NCBI GenBank assembly: GCA_043720875.1 | Contig: JAYSRU010000071.1 | Coordinates: forward strand, 1-16,807 | DNA length: 16,807 nucleotides | Direction of reading: 5' to 3' | Origin: JAYSRU01 sp043720875 | Lineage (GTDB): Bacteria; Bacteroidota; Bacteroidia; Flavobacteriales_D; Crocinitomicaceae | Part shown: positions 1 through 6,696 of the stretch, in pieces | Numbering within the stretch: position 1 is the first letter of the stretch | Layout of the letters: each line of letters begins with the position of its first letter | Translations under genes and position numbers: made by a program | Notes under the pieces: model-generated | What the model was told of the DNA's origin: nothing | The model's database searches: none | Seen by the model: only the letters and a program-made list of their open reading frames with translations

Positions 1-206
1 AGCAAATTTTAGATGAGGATAAAACAAGTGAAAAAGATGAAGGAAACAACAATGAATTAAAAAAAATGGAGCAACATGTTCCTGTTTGCCTAAATCACAT
101 AAGTTACAATTTTCAACTACAGCAAACCGATTGCATAACTAATTCAATTTTTGACATTAGGATGCCGGATTGTAAAAACTCTACTCCTCCTCCAAAAAAT
201 TGTTGA
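1..206 (+). CDS. C-terminal part of a small Cys- and Pro-ended protein (5' end outside the window)
   Basis: An open frame runs in phase from base 3 to the TGA at 204-206, giving about 67 residues of the C-terminus. The visible part begins with an acidic, Lys/Glu/Asn-rich stretch, continues with a segment containing two cysteines (PVCLNH and TDCITN), and ends MPDCKNSTPPPKNC. Its stop lies 164 nt before the likely start of the TonB receptor on the same strand, so the two may be co-transcribed. Small secreted cysteine-containing proteins ending in a PP motif (the HYC_CC_PP group) are known beside TonB receptors in Bacteroidota, and this could be a divergent member. The defining HYC and CC motifs would lie mostly outside the window, so that assignment is inference only. 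No function can be given. Confidence 0.55.
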   Translation, partial: QILDEDKTSEKDEGNNNELKKMEQHVPVCLNHISYNFQLQQTDCITNSIFDIRMPDCKNSTPPPKNC

Positions 207-217
207 TACTTCAAAAA

Positions 218-237
218 CTGTTTCTATGCAGAAACAG
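218..237 (+). other. Perfect 8-bp hairpin after the partial gene
   Basis: CTGTTTCT (218-225) and AGAAACAG (230-237) form a perfect stem around the four-base loop ATGC, 11 nt after the stop codon. There is no T-run after it on the + strand, so it is not a canonical intrinsic terminator in that direction. An A-run before it (213-217) would give a short U-tract only on the - strand, where no gene is seen. It may be a 3' end or processing structure. Confidence 0.4.
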
Positions 238-308
238 CCGCTTACCCATTATATGAATCTGCCTTAATAAATTAGTAATTGTTGGGTAATTCATTCAATG
301 AGCGGTAC

Positions 309-336
309 AATCATTTCACAAGCTTTAGAAATGATT
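309..336. promoter_or_regulatory. 9-bp inverted repeat upstream of the TonB receptor
   Basis: AATCATTTC (309-317) and GAAATGATT (328-336) are exact reverse complements separated by 10 nt. The dyad ends 34 nt before the preferred start at 371 and 4 nt before an alternative in-frame ATG at 341. It could be an operator or a leader hairpin. It does not match a Fur-type consensus that I recognise, and AT-rich dyads also occur by chance. Confidence 0.35.
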
Positions 337-370
337 ACATATGTCGTTGCTAACATTTTTAACCATCAAT

Positions 371-2653
371 ATGAAATTTCGTATATTCCTTATGGCATGT
401 ATTATCCATACATCCGCCCTGTTTTCTCAAAAAAACACTATTGTTCTTCGCGTAACTGACTTCGATACGGGTGAACACATTAAAGACTTAGCCTTGACAA
501 TAAATGCTTCCACCTACCGTACTGATAGTATTGGCAAGATTTCTCTTTCCGTATTGCAATTGAAAAACTATCCCCTAGTTATTGAAAATGAATTGTATGA
601 AACCTACAACATTAAACTAAACGTTAAACACTTTGAGGATGGGAATTTAGACGTGAAACTAAAAAGACTATTCTCTATATTTGAAGTAGAAGTAAAGGCA
701 GATAGACCAATTTCAACGGCATCTTCTCAAAAACTAAATCAAATAGATTTTCAAAATCGACCAAAAAACTCGGCACAAGATTTATTAAAGTTAGTACCTG
801 GTTTATTTATTGCCCAACACGCAGGAGGCGGAAAAGCCGAGCAAATATTTATTCGTGGTTTCGATTGTGATCACGGAACCGACGTAGCGTCTTATGTGGA
901 TGGTGTCCCAGTGAATCTGTCTAGTCACGGACATGGTCAAGGCTATATGGATCTACATTTTCTGATACCCGAAACTGTAAACAAAATTGCTATTACAAAA
1001 GGCCCTTATCAAGCTGCTTTTGGTAATTTCAGCACTGCAGCAACGGTTCAATTTAATACCTACGATTCTTTAAAACATAATTCTATAATTGTTGAAACTA
1101 ATTTAGTTCCAACGCGCAACAAAGTATCAGGAAACCATATTGTAGCATTGTTCAATTTACCAAAATTTTCGAAGAAAATTAGTTCATACATTGCAGCAGA
1201 TTATATGTTGAATCAAGGATTTTTTGAACTTCCTCAAAAATTTAGTCGTCTAAATATTTTTTCTAAAACCGTTTTCAACATAAACCCAAAAAGCAGATTA
1301 AGCCTTAGTTTATCAGGATTCAATTCGTCATGGAACGCTTCAGGACAAATCCCAGAGAGAGCAGTTAAACTCGGCACTATTTCACGATTTGGTAGCCTTG
1401 ATCCGAGTGAAGGAGGAATCACTTCAAGGTATTCAACAAATTTATCCTATCGCTATACTTCCAAAAATGGCGTTTTTTCGGCGCAAGCTTACCACACCAA
1501 ATATAAGTTTCAGTTGTTTAGCAATTTCACACTTTTCTTAAATGATTCTATAAATGGGGATGAAATTGAACAAGGCGACGAACGAAATATTTATGGGGTA
1601 AATTCCAACTATATAGTGTCGCACAAACTCTGGAATTTGAATAACAAATTTACAATTGGTACAACAATAAGGTATGATGCAATTAATAACCAATTATGGA
1701 ATACTGCGGACCGAGTTAGACGAAATGCTGTTGCATTAGGTGTTATAAACGAGTTGTCTTCTGCCATTTACATCAATGAAGTTGTACAATTTTCGAAGAG
1801 AATTAGGCTAGAACTTGGTGCTAGATATGATTACTTTACGTTTGATGTTGTCGACTTGCTTCCAAGTGATTCATTGCGCACAAATTATTCTGGAAATAAT
1901 TACCAAACTCTTTTTAGCCCAAAAGTAAATTTGATATATACTTTATCTGAGAAGCTTTCTCTATTTCTAAATTCTGGCATTGGATACCATTCAAATGATG
2001 CACGTGCTACCGTTCAAGATAAAAATAATCATACACTCCCCAAAGCAATAGGAAATGAAATTGGAACTTTATTTAATTTATCCAAACATAGCGTTATTTC
2101 TGTTGCATTTTGGAATCTGGAGCTTGAAAATGAACTGGCATATGTGGGTGATGATGGAACTACAGAGAACAAAGGATCCAGTAGAAGAACGGGAATAGAT
2201 TTTAGCATACGTACCCAATTGAATCGAAGTTTTTTTGCTGACATTGATTTTAATATTTCTAAAAACAGACTTACTACGACTGTTTTTGGCAATCAATTAG
2301 CATCTGATTATTTAATACCCTTGGCACCAACTTTAACTTCGGCTGGTGGACTAAATTATTCCCATAAAAATATTGTTGCCGCAATACGGTATCGCCATAT
2401 TTCGAATCGATCTGCAAATGAATCTAATACCGTAATCGCAAAAGGCTATACGTTGCTTGACGCTTCATTTAATTATCAAGTATCTCGCTTAAAATTTTCT
2501 ATAAACATTGAAAATATTTTGAATATAGAATGGAATGAAGCACAATTTGATACAACCAGTAAACTAAAAAATGAAACAAACGAAGTTGGGGAAATACATT
2601 ATACCCCCGGAACACCGTTCGCATTAAAATTGGGAATAAATTATAGTTTTTAG
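371..2653 (+). CDS. TonB-dependent outer-membrane receptor with His-rich plug, possibly metal-related
   Basis: Outer-membrane beta-barrel receptor for TonB-powered import. I start at the ATG at 371 because it gives a clean signal peptide (MKFRIFLMACIIHTSALFSQ); an in-frame ATG at 341 would add ten residues before it. Numbering from 371: residues 20-105 form a carboxypeptidase-regulatory-like beta domain, about 115-230 the plug, and the rest a 22-strand-type barrel ending in GINYSF, with the terminal Phe expected of outer-membrane proteins. The plug contains IRGFDCDHGTD (161-171) and SSHGHGQGYMDLHF (184-197), a histidine-rich signature I associate with a receptor subfamily often found near heavy-metal genes. 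A metal or metal-complex ligand is therefore plausible but inferred. The gene is intact and is followed by a strong terminator. No SusD partner is present, so this is not a glycan-uptake SusC pair. Receptor class is confident; substrate is not. Confidence 0.93.
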   Translation: MKFRIFLMACIIHTSALFSQKNTIVLRVTDFDTGEHIKDLALTINASTYRTDSIGKISLSVLQLKNYPLVIENELYETYNIKLNVKHFEDGNLDVKLKRLFSIFEVEVKADRPISTASSQKLNQIDFQNRPKNSAQDLLKLVPGLFIAQHAGGGKAEQIFIRGFDCDHGTDVASYVDGVPVNLSSHGHGQGYMDLHFLIPETVNKIAITKGPYQAAFGNFSTAATVQFNTYDSLKHNSIIVETNLVPTRNKVSGNHIVALFNLPKFSKKISSYIAADYMLNQGFFELPQKFSRLNIFSKTVFNINPKSRLSLSLSGFNSSWNASGQIPERAVKLGTISRFGSLDPSEGGITSRYSTNLSYRYTSKNGVFSAQAYHTKYKFQLFSNFTLFLNDSINGDEIEQGDERNIYGVNSNYIVSHKLWNLNNKFTIGTTIRYDAINNQLWNTADRVRRNAVALGVINELSSAIYINEVVQFSKRIRLELGARYDYFTFDVVDLLPSDSLRTNYSGNNYQTLFSPKVNLIYTLSEKLSLFLNSGIGYHSNDARATVQDKNNHTLPKAIGNEIGTLFNLSKHSVISVAFWNLELENELAYVGDDGTTENKGSSRRTGIDFSIRTQLNRSFFADIDFNISKNRLTTTVFGNQLASDYLIPLAPTLTSAGGLNYSHKNIVAAIRYRHISNRSANESNTVIAKGYTLLDASFNYQVSRLKFSINIENILNIEWNEAQFDTTSKLKNETNEVGEIHYTPGTPFALKLGINYSF

Positions 2654-2698
2654 AAAAAAGGAAGCGTTCCATATCTGATGGGACTCTTCCTTTTTTTT
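2654..2698 (+). terminator. Strong intrinsic terminator of the TonB receptor gene
   Basis: AAAAAAGGAAG (2654-2664) pairs perfectly with CTTCCTTTTTT (2686-2696). After one C/T mismatch the stem continues inward for seven more pairs (2666-2672 with 2678-2684, including one G-T). An eight-base T-run (2691-2698) follows, and the stem begins directly after the TAG stop. The matching A-run makes it capable of acting in both directions, so it may also stop readthrough from the - strand cupin gene. Confidence 0.85.
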
Positions 2699-2794
2699 CA
2701 CTTATCTATTTGAAAAGTAGACGATTACGATTCATATCAGCGTTCAATTTAAAAATGTACGGTGTAAGATAACTGGGATGAATAGCAAAATTTA

Positions 2795-2829
2795 ACTTAA
2801 TTGTTGAAAATCAAGTCTTTGAATTAAGT
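2795..2829. other. 8-bp inverted repeat downstream of the cupin gene
   Basis: ACTTAATT (2795-2802) and AATTAAGT (2822-2829) are exact reverse complements around a 19-nt loop that itself contains TTGA/TCAA. It lies 69 nt past the stop of the - strand cupin gene. No long U-tract follows in that direction, so a terminator role is only possible. The rest of the 2699-2897 spacer shows nothing I can name. Confidence 0.25.
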
Positions 2830-2897
2830 GTATTAGTAAAGTTGTAAATTAAAGTAACCCATGTCATTCCCATTCATTCAATGGCAATTTAGATTTC

Positions 2898-3506
2898 TTA
2901 TGCTGCAATGCGTTGTAATATCACTTTACACGGTATAGAAGAAGTGACGATAACTTCATGATGCTTATGAAGTGGGATTTGAAAATAATCTCCTGGAAGC
3001 AACTCATTTACAACCCCTTCAACAATAATATGACAAGAACCGTCTAAAACTAAGAATTTTTCATATTCATCGTGATGTGTTTCATCTGCTGCCATGTGGT
3101 TAATCCAAACTATTGCCGTAATATTTCCAGGAATTGCTGAAATGATTTTAACAGAAATATCTTCAATGAATTCTGGGGTACTAAAAACTGGTGAATTTAA
3201 CCACTGTTCGAAATCTGCTGGAGTAGAATGCTCATCCATTACTTTCGGAAAACACATTTCTTCCCCCAACTCTAAGCGCTTTACATATTCTAAGGTAGCC
3301 AACACTAAAGGTTTCAAAGAGCTATGAGGCGCAACGGCGTTAATTTGACCGTGTCGTTCTAATGCAAGTTCAATTTGAGTAATTTCTAATCCAATTTCGG
3401 GATACGTGATTTTTAAAGTTTCCACTTCAAGACGTGTTGCTTCAGAAACGTCACCTAAGACGTATAACTCTAAAACTCCTGACTCTATGTAGGCTTTAAT
3501 ATTCAT
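2898..3506 (-). CDS. Anti-sigma factor: RskA-like N-terminus fused to a ChrR-type cupin domain
   Basis: Probable soluble anti-sigma factor of 202 residues. Residues 5-50 (YIESGVLELYVLGDVSEA, then a YPEI helix) resemble the N-terminal domain of RskA-family anti-sigma factors. Instead of a transmembrane helix, the protein continues into a C-terminal cupin at about 120-200. Cupin motif 1 is seen as HHDEYEKFLVLDG (144-156), with H145 and E149 as likely metal ligands; motif 2 is GDYFQIPLHKHH (172-183), with H180, H182 or H183 as ligands. ChrR-type anti-sigma factors also use a metal-binding cupin to sense oxidative stress, so a cytoplasmic sensor is a reasonable model. The likely partner is the ECF sigma factor encoded upstream at 4473-5009 on the same strand, separated by lepB. 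The 160-nt gap before the start suggests this gene may also have its own control. It could otherwise be a plain cupin protein. The family call is fairly sure; the signal sensed is unknown. Confidence 0.8.
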   Translation of the reverse strand: MNIKAYIESGVLELYVLGDVSEATRLEVETLKITYPEIGLEITQIELALERHGQINAVAPHSSLKPLVLATLEYVKRLELGEEMCFPKVMDEHSTPADFEQWLNSPVFSTPEFIEDISVKIISAIPGNITAIVWINHMAADETHHDEYEKFLVLDGSCHIIVEGVVNELLPGDYFQIPLHKHHEVIVTSSIPCKVILQRIAA

Positions 3507-3545
3507 AATTTAATATTCGTATCTTTTTTGTGTAAATTTAATAAT

Positions 3546-3573
3546 TTATATCAAATACACAGATTTGATATAA
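3546..3573. promoter_or_regulatory. Perfect 11-bp inverted repeat upstream of the cupin anti-sigma gene
   Basis: TTATATCAAAT (3546-3556) and ATTTGATATAA (3563-3573) are exact reverse complements separated by ACACAG. The dyad lies 39-67 nt upstream of the cupin start, in the 160-nt gap after lepB. No T-tract follows it on the - strand, so it is not a canonical lepB terminator. A second short dyad, ACACA/TGTGT, lies at 3583-3595. An operator or a transcript-processing hairpin is possible. Confidence 0.4.
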
Positions 3574-3666
3574 CAATAGGTCACACATTTTGTGTTTACC
3601 TAATATTTTCTTCTTTTATCTACGTGGTAATTTCAGTTTTGGTTTTACAAACATTGATTTAATTTG

Positions 3667-4476
3667 TTAGAATGAAAATGAAACCCTGCCGATGATATGA
3701 TCTTCTGGCAATAATCCCCAATACCTTGAATCTATAGAGTTATTTCGGTTGTCTCCTAATACAAAATAGTAATTCATTTTAAATGTATATTTTGTACTCA
3801 ACTTTCCTTGAATGTAAATATTCCCCCCCCTTTCTTCAAACGTGTTTTTTTCATAATATTCGATCAATTCTCGGTAAAGTGTTTTGTTTTTCAAATTAAG
3901 CTCGATTGTTGATCCTTTTTTTGGTATTTTGAGTGGTCCGAAAAAATCTTTATTCCACTTAAACTGTGCTGAGTGTGGATATAAATTTGGTGTATAAAAA
4001 CTGCTATCTATGGAATTTACTTTTTGATTACTAACACTTAATGCAGTTGATTCATCTTCTACTATTTTGCGATTAACGCTAACGATTCCGTTATGTATAC
4101 TAATCCTATCTCCTGGAACTGCGAGACATCTTTTTACATATTCACGACGATGATCGACCGGTAAATCTTTTTCTTGTGGAAAGTTAAAAACCAACACATC
4201 GTTTCTGCTTACATCCGCGTAGCCAAAAGTCCTGATGTAAGGAATCGCTACCCAATCCAAATAAGTGTGTCCATAAGGTAACGAAAGTGGTGTGTTTGGC
4301 AACCGAATACCATATGCCCATTTGTTGACAACAATGTAATCTCCGATTTTTAAAGTATTATTCATCGATCCACTTGGAACTTTGTAAATTTGGACGAAAA
4401 ATGTACGCAGGATTAATAGAATAACAAGCGTCCAAAAGAGCATTCGAACATACCTATTTATAGCTGTAAGCTTCAA
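3667..4476 (-). CDS. lepB: Signal peptidase I
   Basis: Inner-membrane serine protease that removes signal peptides from secreted preproteins. Residues 12-31 form one transmembrane anchor. The catalytic Ser is S37 in VPSGSM, the general-base Lys is K115 in REYVKRCLAVPGD, and the C-terminal box is YYFVLGDNRNNSIDSRYWG near the end; all S26-family boxes are present. At 269 residues the length is ordinary. The start is not an ATG: a TTG at 4476 overlaps the TGA of the sigma gene (TTGA), which suggests translational coupling and supplies a basic cytoplasmic N-terminus (MKLTAINRYVR). An ATG at 4443 (residue 12) is the alternative, but it would begin right at the membrane segment. Codons 216-218 contain a run of eight G (plus-strand C at 3823-3830), a possible slippage site. 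Lying between a sigma gene and its likely anti-sigma gene is unusual. The function is secure. Confidence 0.93.
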   Translation of the reverse strand: MKLTAINRYVRMLFWTLVILLILRTFFVQIYKVPSGSMNNTLKIGDYIVVNKWAYGIRLPNTPLSLPYGHTYLDWVAIPYIRTFGYADVSRNDVLVFNFPQEKDLPVDHRREYVKRCLAVPGDRISIHNGIVSVNRKIVEDESTALSVSNQKVNSIDSSFYTPNLYPHSAQFKWNKDFFGPLKIPKKGSTIELNLKNKTLYRELIEYYEKNTFEERGGNIYIQGKLSTKYTFKMNYYFVLGDNRNNSIDSRYWGLLPEDHIIGRVSFSF

Positions 4477-5009
4477 TTCAATATTTTTCTAAGTTGATTT
4501 ATTGCGGCTCGAATCCTGGTTTTGACCGTACCTAATGGGATACTTAATTTTTCTGCCGTTTCTTCCTGAGTATATCCTAAAAAATATACATAATCGATTA
4601 ATATCCTGTATTCCTCTTTCAGTAAACTGATCTTCTCTTTAACCCCAATAGTATCAATATTGATAGCATTGGTGTGTGTTACCTCATTACTGTGATCGTC
4701 AATTCTGTGGGTTTCTTTCGAAATTCGTGCTTCTTTTGATCTTGTAAAATCGATTGCAGTGTTTCGAGCGATATTAAACATCCAGGTATACAACCTACCC
4801 TTCGATTCATCATACGCCTCAATACTTTTCCAAATCTTTAAGAATACGTTTTGTAATAGTTCTTCTGAAACGTCTGTACTTGTTACAACCTTTAAAATTG
4901 CGCCATTCAAAGCTGCAGCATAGTTTTCATATAAATAATTATATGCGCCTATGTGCTTTTCTTTTAATAGAATTACTAACTCTTCCTCTGAATAAACGAG
5001 TCTCTTCAC
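4473..5009 (-). CDS. ECF-type sigma-70 family RNA polymerase sigma factor
   Basis: Group 4 (extracytoplasmic function) sigma factor of 178 residues that redirects RNA polymerase to a stress regulon. Region sigma-2 spans about 22-92, including the helix VSEELLQNVFLKIWKSIEAY and the promoter-melting stretch GRLYTWMFNIARNTAIDF. A variable linker follows, and sigma-4 covers about 125-175 with a helix-turn-helix in GYTQEETAEKLSIPLGTVKTR. Sigma-3 is absent, as expected for the class. The start is GTG at 5009, because an in-frame TAA lies five codons upstream and no ATG precedes it. The 3' end overlaps the TTG start of lepB, and the RskA-like cupin protein two genes down is the likely anti-sigma partner, as in SigK/RskA and RpoE/ChrR systems. 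A -7-like element and a palindrome lie just upstream. The target promoters and inducing signal cannot be read from this window. Confidence 0.92.
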   Translation of the reverse strand: MKRLVYSEEELVILLKEKHIGAYNYLYENYAAALNGAILKVVTSTDVSEELLQNVFLKIWKSIEAYDESKGRLYTWMFNIARNTAIDFTRSKEARISKETHRIDDHSNEVTHTNAINIDTIGVKEKISLLKEEYRILIDYVYFLGYTQEETAEKLSIPLGTVKTRIRAAINQLRKILN

Positions 5010-5043
5010 AATGATACTATTTTAGAATTTTTTTATTCCGTTG

Positions 5044-5069
5044 TAAAGATAAAATTATTCATGAATAAT
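5044..5069 (-). promoter_or_regulatory. Probable sigma-gene promoter with an adjoining perfect 16-bp palindrome
   Basis: On the - strand, TATCTTTA (complement of 5044-5051) differs by one base from the Bacteroidota -7 consensus TAnnTTTG. It lies 34 nt before the GTG start, the same spacing seen for other genes here. Directly upstream, 5054-5069 is ATTATTCATGAATAAT, a perfect 16-bp palindrome within the region that would separate the -33 and -7 elements. That is a natural operator position, perhaps for autoregulation. No clear -33 TTG was found. Confidence 0.45.
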
Positions 5070-5106
5070 CTATTACGATTTGGCGCTAATTTAACGCTAC
5101 TGTCGC

Positions 5107-6321
5107 CTATACTCTCCTATTCGCTAATAATGGTGGCGCATCGCCAGAAAAAGGGTTGAAGCGACCTATACTTCTAGCCTCCATGCCCACGGCACGCAAT
5201 ACCGCCCTATCCCCATATTTATCTCGAATTTGATCTAAGGCATTGTATAAATTAGACAAGCGTTCTGAGTCATCAAACAACGTGAGTTGATGGTGCGCAT
5301 TAATAAGTTCGCTACACCTCACACCGATCAATCTTACTAAAAGTCTACGGTTGTATATTTTATCAAACAGCTCTTGTACTAAAGGTAAAATTTCATGATC
5401 CGCAGCAGTATATGGAATTTTCTTCTGCAAGGTTTGTGTTTGAAAATCAGAGTAACGCACTTTTACACTAATACACGCACTCACTTTTTTACCCCTGCGT
5501 AATTGAAAGGCTAAATTTTCTGCCATTGCCGCCAAAATCCCTTTTAATTTAATAATGTCGATGGTATCTTTATCAAACGTTCGTTCGGTGGATATTGATT
5601 TTCGTTCATTGTACTGAATCACAGGCGAATCGTCCACACCTTGTGCTTTATGCCATATATTTACCCCATTTTTACCCAAAGCACTTTCCATTAGTTCGAT
5701 TGGCATTTGTTGCATTGTATGTATTTGTCTCACACCTAAACTGCACAATGTTTGAAATGTTTTTAGGCCCACCATAGGTATTTTTTTAACTGATAGTGGC
5801 GCTAAAAACCCAATTTCACTTCCATGATTCACGCGAATTTGATTGCAGGGTTTAGCTTCACCTGTTGCAATTTTAGAAACCGTTTTATTACCCGACATTC
5901 CAAAAGATATCGGTAAACCCGTTTCACGCATAATGCGTTGCCTCATTTCACTTGCGTATTGCATACAACCATAAAAACGATCCATGCCCGTTAGGTCGAT
6001 GTAAAATTCATCAATAGAAGATTTTTCATAAACTGGAGAGCCTTCTTTTATAATATCGGTAACCATTTGGGAGTACTTCATATATGTTCCCGAATTACCT
6101 TTAATAATGACAGCTTCCGGGCATCTTTCTTTTGCCATTTTCATCGACATTGCCGAGTGAATACCGAATTTCCTTGCCTCATAACTGCACGAAGCAACAA
6201 CCCCTCGATCACTCGTTCCGCCAATAAGAATAGGCCTTCCCAATAACCTACTATCCAACAATCGCTCGCAGGAAACAAAAAACGTATCTAAATCCATGTG
6301 TATTATTGCCCTGCTTTCCAT
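5107..6321 (-). CDS. dinB: DNA polymerase IV (Y-family translesion polymerase)
   Basis: Error-prone Y-family polymerase that bypasses damaged template bases. I place the start at the ATG at 6321 (404 residues), since MESRAIIHMDLDTFF matches the usual N-terminus; the frame extends to an ATG at 6381, but those 20 extra residues look unlike the family. Catalytic acids are D10 in HMDLD and D104/E105 in SSIDEFYIDL, with F15 as the likely steric gate against ribonucleotides. The thumb region carries VGLKTFQTLCSLGVRQI, followed by the little-finger domain (about 230-340). A clamp-binding-like motif QLTLF sits at 345-349, followed by a tail of 55 residues ending with GMEARSIGRFNPFSG. No umuD or imuA lies beside it, so it is a stand-alone dinB rather than a Pol V or imuB cassette. 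Nothing appears broken. Confidence 0.93.
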   Translation of the reverse strand: MESRAIIHMDLDTFFVSCERLLDSRLLGRPILIGGTSDRGVVASCSYEARKFGIHSAMSMKMAKERCPEAVIIKGNSGTYMKYSQMVTDIIKEGSPVYEKSSIDEFYIDLTGMDRFYGCMQYASEMRQRIMRETGLPISFGMSGNKTVSKIATGEAKPCNQIRVNHGSEIGFLAPLSVKKIPMVGLKTFQTLCSLGVRQIHTMQQMPIELMESALGKNGVNIWHKAQGVDDSPVIQYNERKSISTERTFDKDTIDIIKLKGILAAMAENLAFQLRRGKKVSACISVKVRYSDFQTQTLQKKIPYTAADHEILPLVQELFDKIYNRRLLVRLIGVRCSELINAHHQLTLFDDSERLSNLYNALDQIRDKYGDRAVLRAVGMEARSIGRFNPFSGDAPPLLANRRV

Positions 6322-6399
6322 TTCACTATAGTTTATCCCGTTAAGGCGTGTGTTTTTATAACAACAATAAATTAAAAACATTCATCAAACACTACGGCA

Positions 6400-6407
6400 C
6401 AAAAGTA
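6400..6407 (-). promoter_or_regulatory. Possible dinB -7 promoter element
   Basis: The complement reads TACTTTTG, an exact match to TAnnTTTG. It lies 78 nt from the preferred dinB start and 18 nt from the alternative ATG at 6381. No -33 TTG is seen at suitable spacing, so this rests on one short match. Confidence 0.35.
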
Positions 6408-6655
6408 GTGCATCGTTTAATAAAAATGATTGTTTATTAATCACTAATTTTCTTATTTTATCAACAAAATAAAAACAAATGTAAAACTAAATGAACGTAA
6501 TTTATTTACGTTTAGGCACAAGAAAATAAGCATAAAACAACCTTATATTTGAGAGGTATAGTTAAAGTACTTCCGAGTCTTTTTAAAAATTTAACATGAA
6601 AAAGTGAAATTTTCACAGCTTACGGATCTACAAAAGAAAAATCAAAACAGTTTCT

Positions 6656-6663
6656 TATATTTG
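6656..6663 (+). promoter_or_regulatory. Probable gcvT -7 promoter element
   Basis: TATATTTG matches the Bacteroidota consensus TAnnTTTG exactly and ends 33 nt before the gcvT ATG, predicting a leader of roughly 27 nt. No clear TTG -33 box is visible upstream. Confidence 0.5.
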
Positions 6664-6696
6664 TGACTTGAAAAATCTATAAACAACAAGCCCAAT

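Larger units (their letters stand above)
6322..6696. other. Gene-free AT-rich divergent spacer between dinB and gcvT
   Basis: No convincing gene or RNA gene is visible in these 375 nt. The spacer holds possible promoters for both flanking genes and three small dyads: TTAATAAA/TTTATTAA (6417-6424 and 6433-6440), AACGTAA/TTACGTT (6494-6500 and 6506-6512), and the palindrome GTGAAA-T-TTTCAC (6604-6616). A second TATATTTG box lies at 6544-6551. The dyads could be operators, but chance dyads are expected in DNA this AT-rich. Confidence 0.5.

Noticed and set aside
5082..5107. GGCG/CGCC inverted repeat as a dinB terminator
   Set aside because: The stem is only four pairs with a long loop and no U-tract follows on the - strand.
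6322..6381. N-terminal extension of dinB by 20 residues
   Set aside because: The added residues (MFLIYCCYKN...) do not resemble Y-family polymerase N-termini, whereas MESRAIIHMDLD does; kept only as an alternative start.
6541..6696. Glycine riboswitch upstream of gcvT
   Set aside because: The conserved aptamer core and tandem arrangement expected for glycine riboswitches could not be found; only short dyads and -7-like boxes are present.
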